A stretch of DNA of 64,000 nt from an uncultured Collinsella sp. (GTDB lineage Bacteria > Actinomycetota > Coriobacteriia > Coriobacteriales > Coriobacteriaceae): the NCBI GenBank assembly GCA_902490445.1, contig CABUDZ010000001.1:3515-67514 (forward strand), in the 5' to 3' direction. Made by a program: the position numbers and the translations under genes. The notes below the pieces were generated by a model. That model saw only the letters and a program-made list of their open reading frames with translations. It did not search any database and was not told the DNA's origin. Of the stretch, positions 61,225-64,000 are shown piece after piece (position 1 is the first letter of the stretch; the number at the start of each line of letters is the position of its first letter).

Positions 61225-64000
61225 ATGCCCACCACTTCAACCGACCCGCGCGCCGCTGCCGCCGCGCTGCTGGTGCCCGGTACCACCTGCCATGGTTTTG
61301 CCGTCGAGCGCTGCGAGACCGTGCCCGAGCTCGACTCGGACGCCTACGTGCTGCGCCACACCGCCTCGGGCGCTCGCCTGCTGTACCTGGCATGCGACGA
61401 CGAAAACAAGGCCTTTGCCATTGGCTTTAAGACGCCGCCGGCCGATTCCACCGGCGTGTTCCATATTCTTGAGCACTCGGTGCTGTGCGGTTCGGCCAAG
61501 TTTCCCGTCAAGGAGCCGTTTGTCGACCTGATCAAGAGCTCCATGCAGACGTTCCTCAACGCCATGACCTACCCCGACAAGACCATCTACCCCGTTGCCA
61601 CCACCAACGAGCAGGATCTGTACAACCTGATGGACGTGTACCTGGACGCGGTGTTCAACCCGGCCATCTATACCAAGCCCACCATTTTTGAGCAGGAGGG
61701 CTGGCACTACGAGCTGGACCTGCCGGAGGGCGCCGAGGGCGAGGGCGACGCCGGCGAGGTAGATTTTGAGGCATATCCCAAAAATCTGCGCGAGGGCACG
61801 CTGCGCTATAACGGCGTGGTGTTCAACGAGATGAAGGGCGCGCTGTCCGATCCCATGAGCGTGCTGGACGACGCCGTCAACACCGCGCTCTATCCCGACA
61901 CCGCCTATGCGCACGAGAGCGGCGGCGACCCGCGCGCGATTCCCGCGCTCACCTACGAGCAGTTCCTGGACACGCACGCGCGCCACTACAATCCTTCCAA
62001 CTCCTACATTACGCTCTACGGCGACCTGGACGTGGACCGCGCGCTGGCCTTTTTGGACGAGCGCTATCTGTCGCAGTCGAATGCCGCGAGCCGCCGCATG
62101 GACGCCGCCGTTGCCGACGGCGAGGACCCGTCCGCGCTGGCGCCCAATCCGCTGGACGTGCAGGCACCTGTGACCTGCGAGTATAAGCGCGTCGAGATGG
62201 CCACCACGCCCGAGAACGCCTTGGTGGGCCTGGGCCTGGTGCTGGGCAGCGCGCTCGACCGCAAGCGCACGATCGCAGCGGACATCTTGTTCGAGGCGCT
62301 GCTGGGTTCCAACGAGGCACCGGTTAAGAAGGCCATTCTGGCCGCCGGCCTGGGCGGCAACGTGGTGAGCTACACCGCAGCCGAGAGTCTGCAGCCCTAC
62401 GAGCTCATCATGCTGCAAAACGCGCAGCCCGGCGTGGCGCGCGAGCTGCGTCGCGTGTTCCAGGACGCCTGCCGCGACCTGTGCGAGCACGGCGTTCCGC
62501 GCGAGCGCCTGGAAGCTATCATCAGCAGCAACGAGTACGACCTGCGCCAGCGCGACTATGGCATCGCCGACGGCGTGGCCATTGCGTGCGACGCGCTGAG
62601 CACGTGGCTCTACGATGACGATGCTGCGACGCTGGCGCTCAAGTATGGCCCGGTGTACGAGGAGCTGCGCGGCGAGCTGGACGGCAGCTACTTTGAGGAC
62701 CTGCTACGCGAGCTCGTGCTGGAGAACGACCACATGGCGCTGGTCGAGCTGGTGCCGGTGGACGCCGGTGCCGGCTCGGAGGGTGCCGAGGCCGCCGAGC
62801 TGGCAGCCAAGCGCGATGCCATGACCGATGCCGAGCTTGCCGATGTGGTCGAGCGCACGGCCGCGCTGCGTGCCGCACAGGAGGCAGAAGACACGCCCGA
62901 GGACAAGGCCACGCTGCCGCGCCTGCGCGTGTCCGACATTGGCGAGGCGCGCCCCGAGCCGCCGCTGGTCGTGGATACCACCGCACCCATCCCCTGCCTG
63001 CGCCACGGCATCCCCACCAACCGTCTGGCCTACGCCATGCAGTACTTCGACCTGAGCTGCGTCGCGTTTGAGGACCTGCCCTATGTGACGCTGCTCTGCC
63101 GCCTGCTCAAGCAACTGCCCACGCGTAAGCATTCGGCCGAGGAACTCGACAACCTGCTCGCCGGCAAGCTGGGCTTTTTGAGCTTTACGACTGAGGTCAT
63201 GACGCAGCCCGACGTGGACGGCGCGCGCCCCTACCTGCTGGTGAGCGCCGGCGCCCTGTCCGAGAAGATCGACGCGCTGGCGAGCCTGCCGCGCGAGGTG
63301 TGGTCGCAGAGCCTGTTGCTCGAGGCCGACGCCGACCGCGTGCGCGACGTGCTCACGCAGATTCGCATTGGGCTTGAGCAGGGATTTATCAACAACGGAC
63401 ACTCGGCGGCGCTCGGTCGCACGATGAGCTACAGCTCGCCTTCGGCCGTGGTGCGCGAGCAGCTTTCGGGCGTGGACTTCTACCTGTTCCTGCGCGATCT
63501 GCTCGAGCACTTTGACGAGCGCCTGGACGGCCTGCGTACCAAACTTGCCAAGCTGGCGGGCCGTATCTTTGTGGCCGATGGCTGCATGGCGAGCTTTACC
63601 GGCAGCGACGAGGACTTTGACGCATACTGGGCCGCCGCGGGCGACCTGGGGCTGGGCGCGGGCCACGGCGGCGCTGGCAGCGACGCGCTCGTGGTGCCGG
63701 CGCCGTGCGACCGCCACGAGGCGTTTGTGATCCCCAGCGACATCTGCTTTGCGGCAAGCGCGTGCGACCCGCGCCGCCTGGAGATTAACGTGACGGGCGC
63801 CTGGGCGGTTGCCGCCAACGCGCTCTCCTACGACTACCTGTGGAACGAAATCCGCGTGAAGGGCGGTGCGTACGGCTGCGGATTCCGCGCTGCCGGCGAG
63901 CGCCAGACGGCGTTCTACACCTACCGCGACCCAGCGATCGACCCCTCGATTGAGCGCGTGGCGCGCGCAGGCGAATGGCTCGGCAGCTTTGAGCCCGACG
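61225..64000 (+). CDS. M16C family zinc metallopeptidase (PreP-like), 5' part
   Basis: The frame runs open to the window end, 925 codons so far. The inverted zinc motif HILEH (His80, Glu83, His84) and the downstream ligand Glu202 in VVFNEMKG are present, as is the PreP-type LRYNGVVFNEMKGALSDP. M16C enzymes form a two-half clamp that degrades peptides up to about 70 residues. AAGGAGA lies six bases before the ATG. The reading frame is normal for the family, about 950-1000 residues when complete. Confidence 0.92.
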   Translation, partial: MPTTSTDPRAAAAALLVPGTTCHGFAVERCETVPELDSDAYVLRHTASGARLLYLACDDENKAFAIGFKTPPADSTGVFHILEHSVLCGSAKFPVKEPFVDLIKSSMQTFLNAMTYPDKTIYPVATTNEQDLYNLMDVYLDAVFNPAIYTKPTIFEQEGWHYELDLPEGAEGEGDAGEVDFEAYPKNLREGTLRYNGVVFNEMKGALSDPMSVLDDAVNTALYPDTAYAHESGGDPRAIPALTYEQFLDTHARHYNPSNSYITLYGDLDVDRALAFLDERYLSQSNAASRRMDAAVADGEDPSALAPNPLDVQAPVTCEYKRVEMATTPENALVGLGLVLGSALDRKRTIAADILFEALLGSNEAPVKKAILAAGLGGNVVSYTAAESLQPYELIMLQNAQPGVARELRRVFQDACRDLCEHGVPRERLEAIISSNEYDLRQRDYGIADGVAIACDALSTWLYDDDAATLALKYGPVYEELRGELDGSYFEDLLRELVLENDHMALVELVPVDAGAGSEGAEAAELAAKRDAMTDAELADVVERTAALRAAQEAEDTPEDKATLPRLRVSDIGEARPEPPLVVDTTAPIPCLRHGIPTNRLAYAMQYFDLSCVAFEDLPYVTLLCRLLKQLPTRKHSAEELDNLLAGKLGFLSFTTEVMTQPDVDGARPYLLVSAGALSEKIDALASLPREVWSQSLLLEADADRVRDVLTQIRIGLEQGFINNGHSAALGRTMSYSSPSAVVREQLSGVDFYLFLRDLLEHFDERLDGLRTKLAKLAGRIFVADGCMASFTGSDEDFDAYWAAAGDLGLGAGHGGAGSDALVVPAPCDRHEAFVIPSDICFAASACDPRRLEINVTGAWAVAANALSYDYLWNEIRVKGGAYGCGFRAAGERQTAFYTYRDPAIDPSIERVARAGEWLGSFEPD

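Overview
The window looks like chromosomal DNA of a high-GC, monoderm gut actinobacterium of the class Coriobacteriia, most likely Collinsella or a close relative. This is inferred from GC content, codon use, a T-box-controlled pheST operon, a Tad pilus locus without an outer-membrane secretin, and the mix of housekeeping genes. No ribosomal RNA is present, so the genus is a judgement from gene content only.

Layout. 1-10.2 kb holds housekeeping genes, nearly all on the minus strand: serS, proC, rlmH, a band-7 protein, tRNA-Leu, tatD-rsmA, metG, rsmI and a GH5-like protein whose catalytic acid/base has been replaced. 10.4-11.2 kb has tRNA-Phe and a small toxin-antitoxin-like pair whose toxin-like gene is frameshifted. 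11.3-20.8 kb is a tightly overlapping Tad/Flp pilus operon (cpaB, cpaE, tadA, tadB, tadC, flp, a new membrane protein, three TadE/TadG-like genes and a DUF192 gene). 21.1-42.2 kb returns to core functions: rsgA, a Ca2+-type P-ATPase, pyk (plus strand), a zinc-dependent phospholipase-like protein, a cobalt ECF transporter (cbiMQO), pheST behind a T-box, an M32 carboxypeptidase, glmM, a DUF4012 protein and an EamA transporter.

42.3-60.6 kb is the most unusual part. It encodes two SipW-type (Ser/His) signal peptidases, six TasA/camelysin-like secreted proteins with the A-T-[YF]-A-W-[FY] signature, a membrane-anchored relative of them, a PilZ c-di-GMP effector, a membrane-tethered McrB-like AAA+ ATPase, and a protein whose N-terminal half resembles the McrB-partner DUF2357 domain while its C-terminal half is a long coiled coil instead of a nuclease. 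I read this as a candidate c-di-GMP-linked surface-fibre assembly system that has co-opted a McrBC-like motor. The locus is split by tRNA-Val and a small accessory island holding an endonuclease-like protein, a DUF5710 protein, a zinc-ribbon protein and an HNH modification-dependent nuclease candidate. The window ends inside an M16C zinc peptidase gene.

Intergenic regions are rich in dyads and palindromes. Two 3'-flanking elements (22.4 and 31.2 kb) share one fold with compensatory changes. Others (1.8, 21.0, 33.8, 51.9, 53.3 and 61.0 kb) look like dispersed repeat elements.
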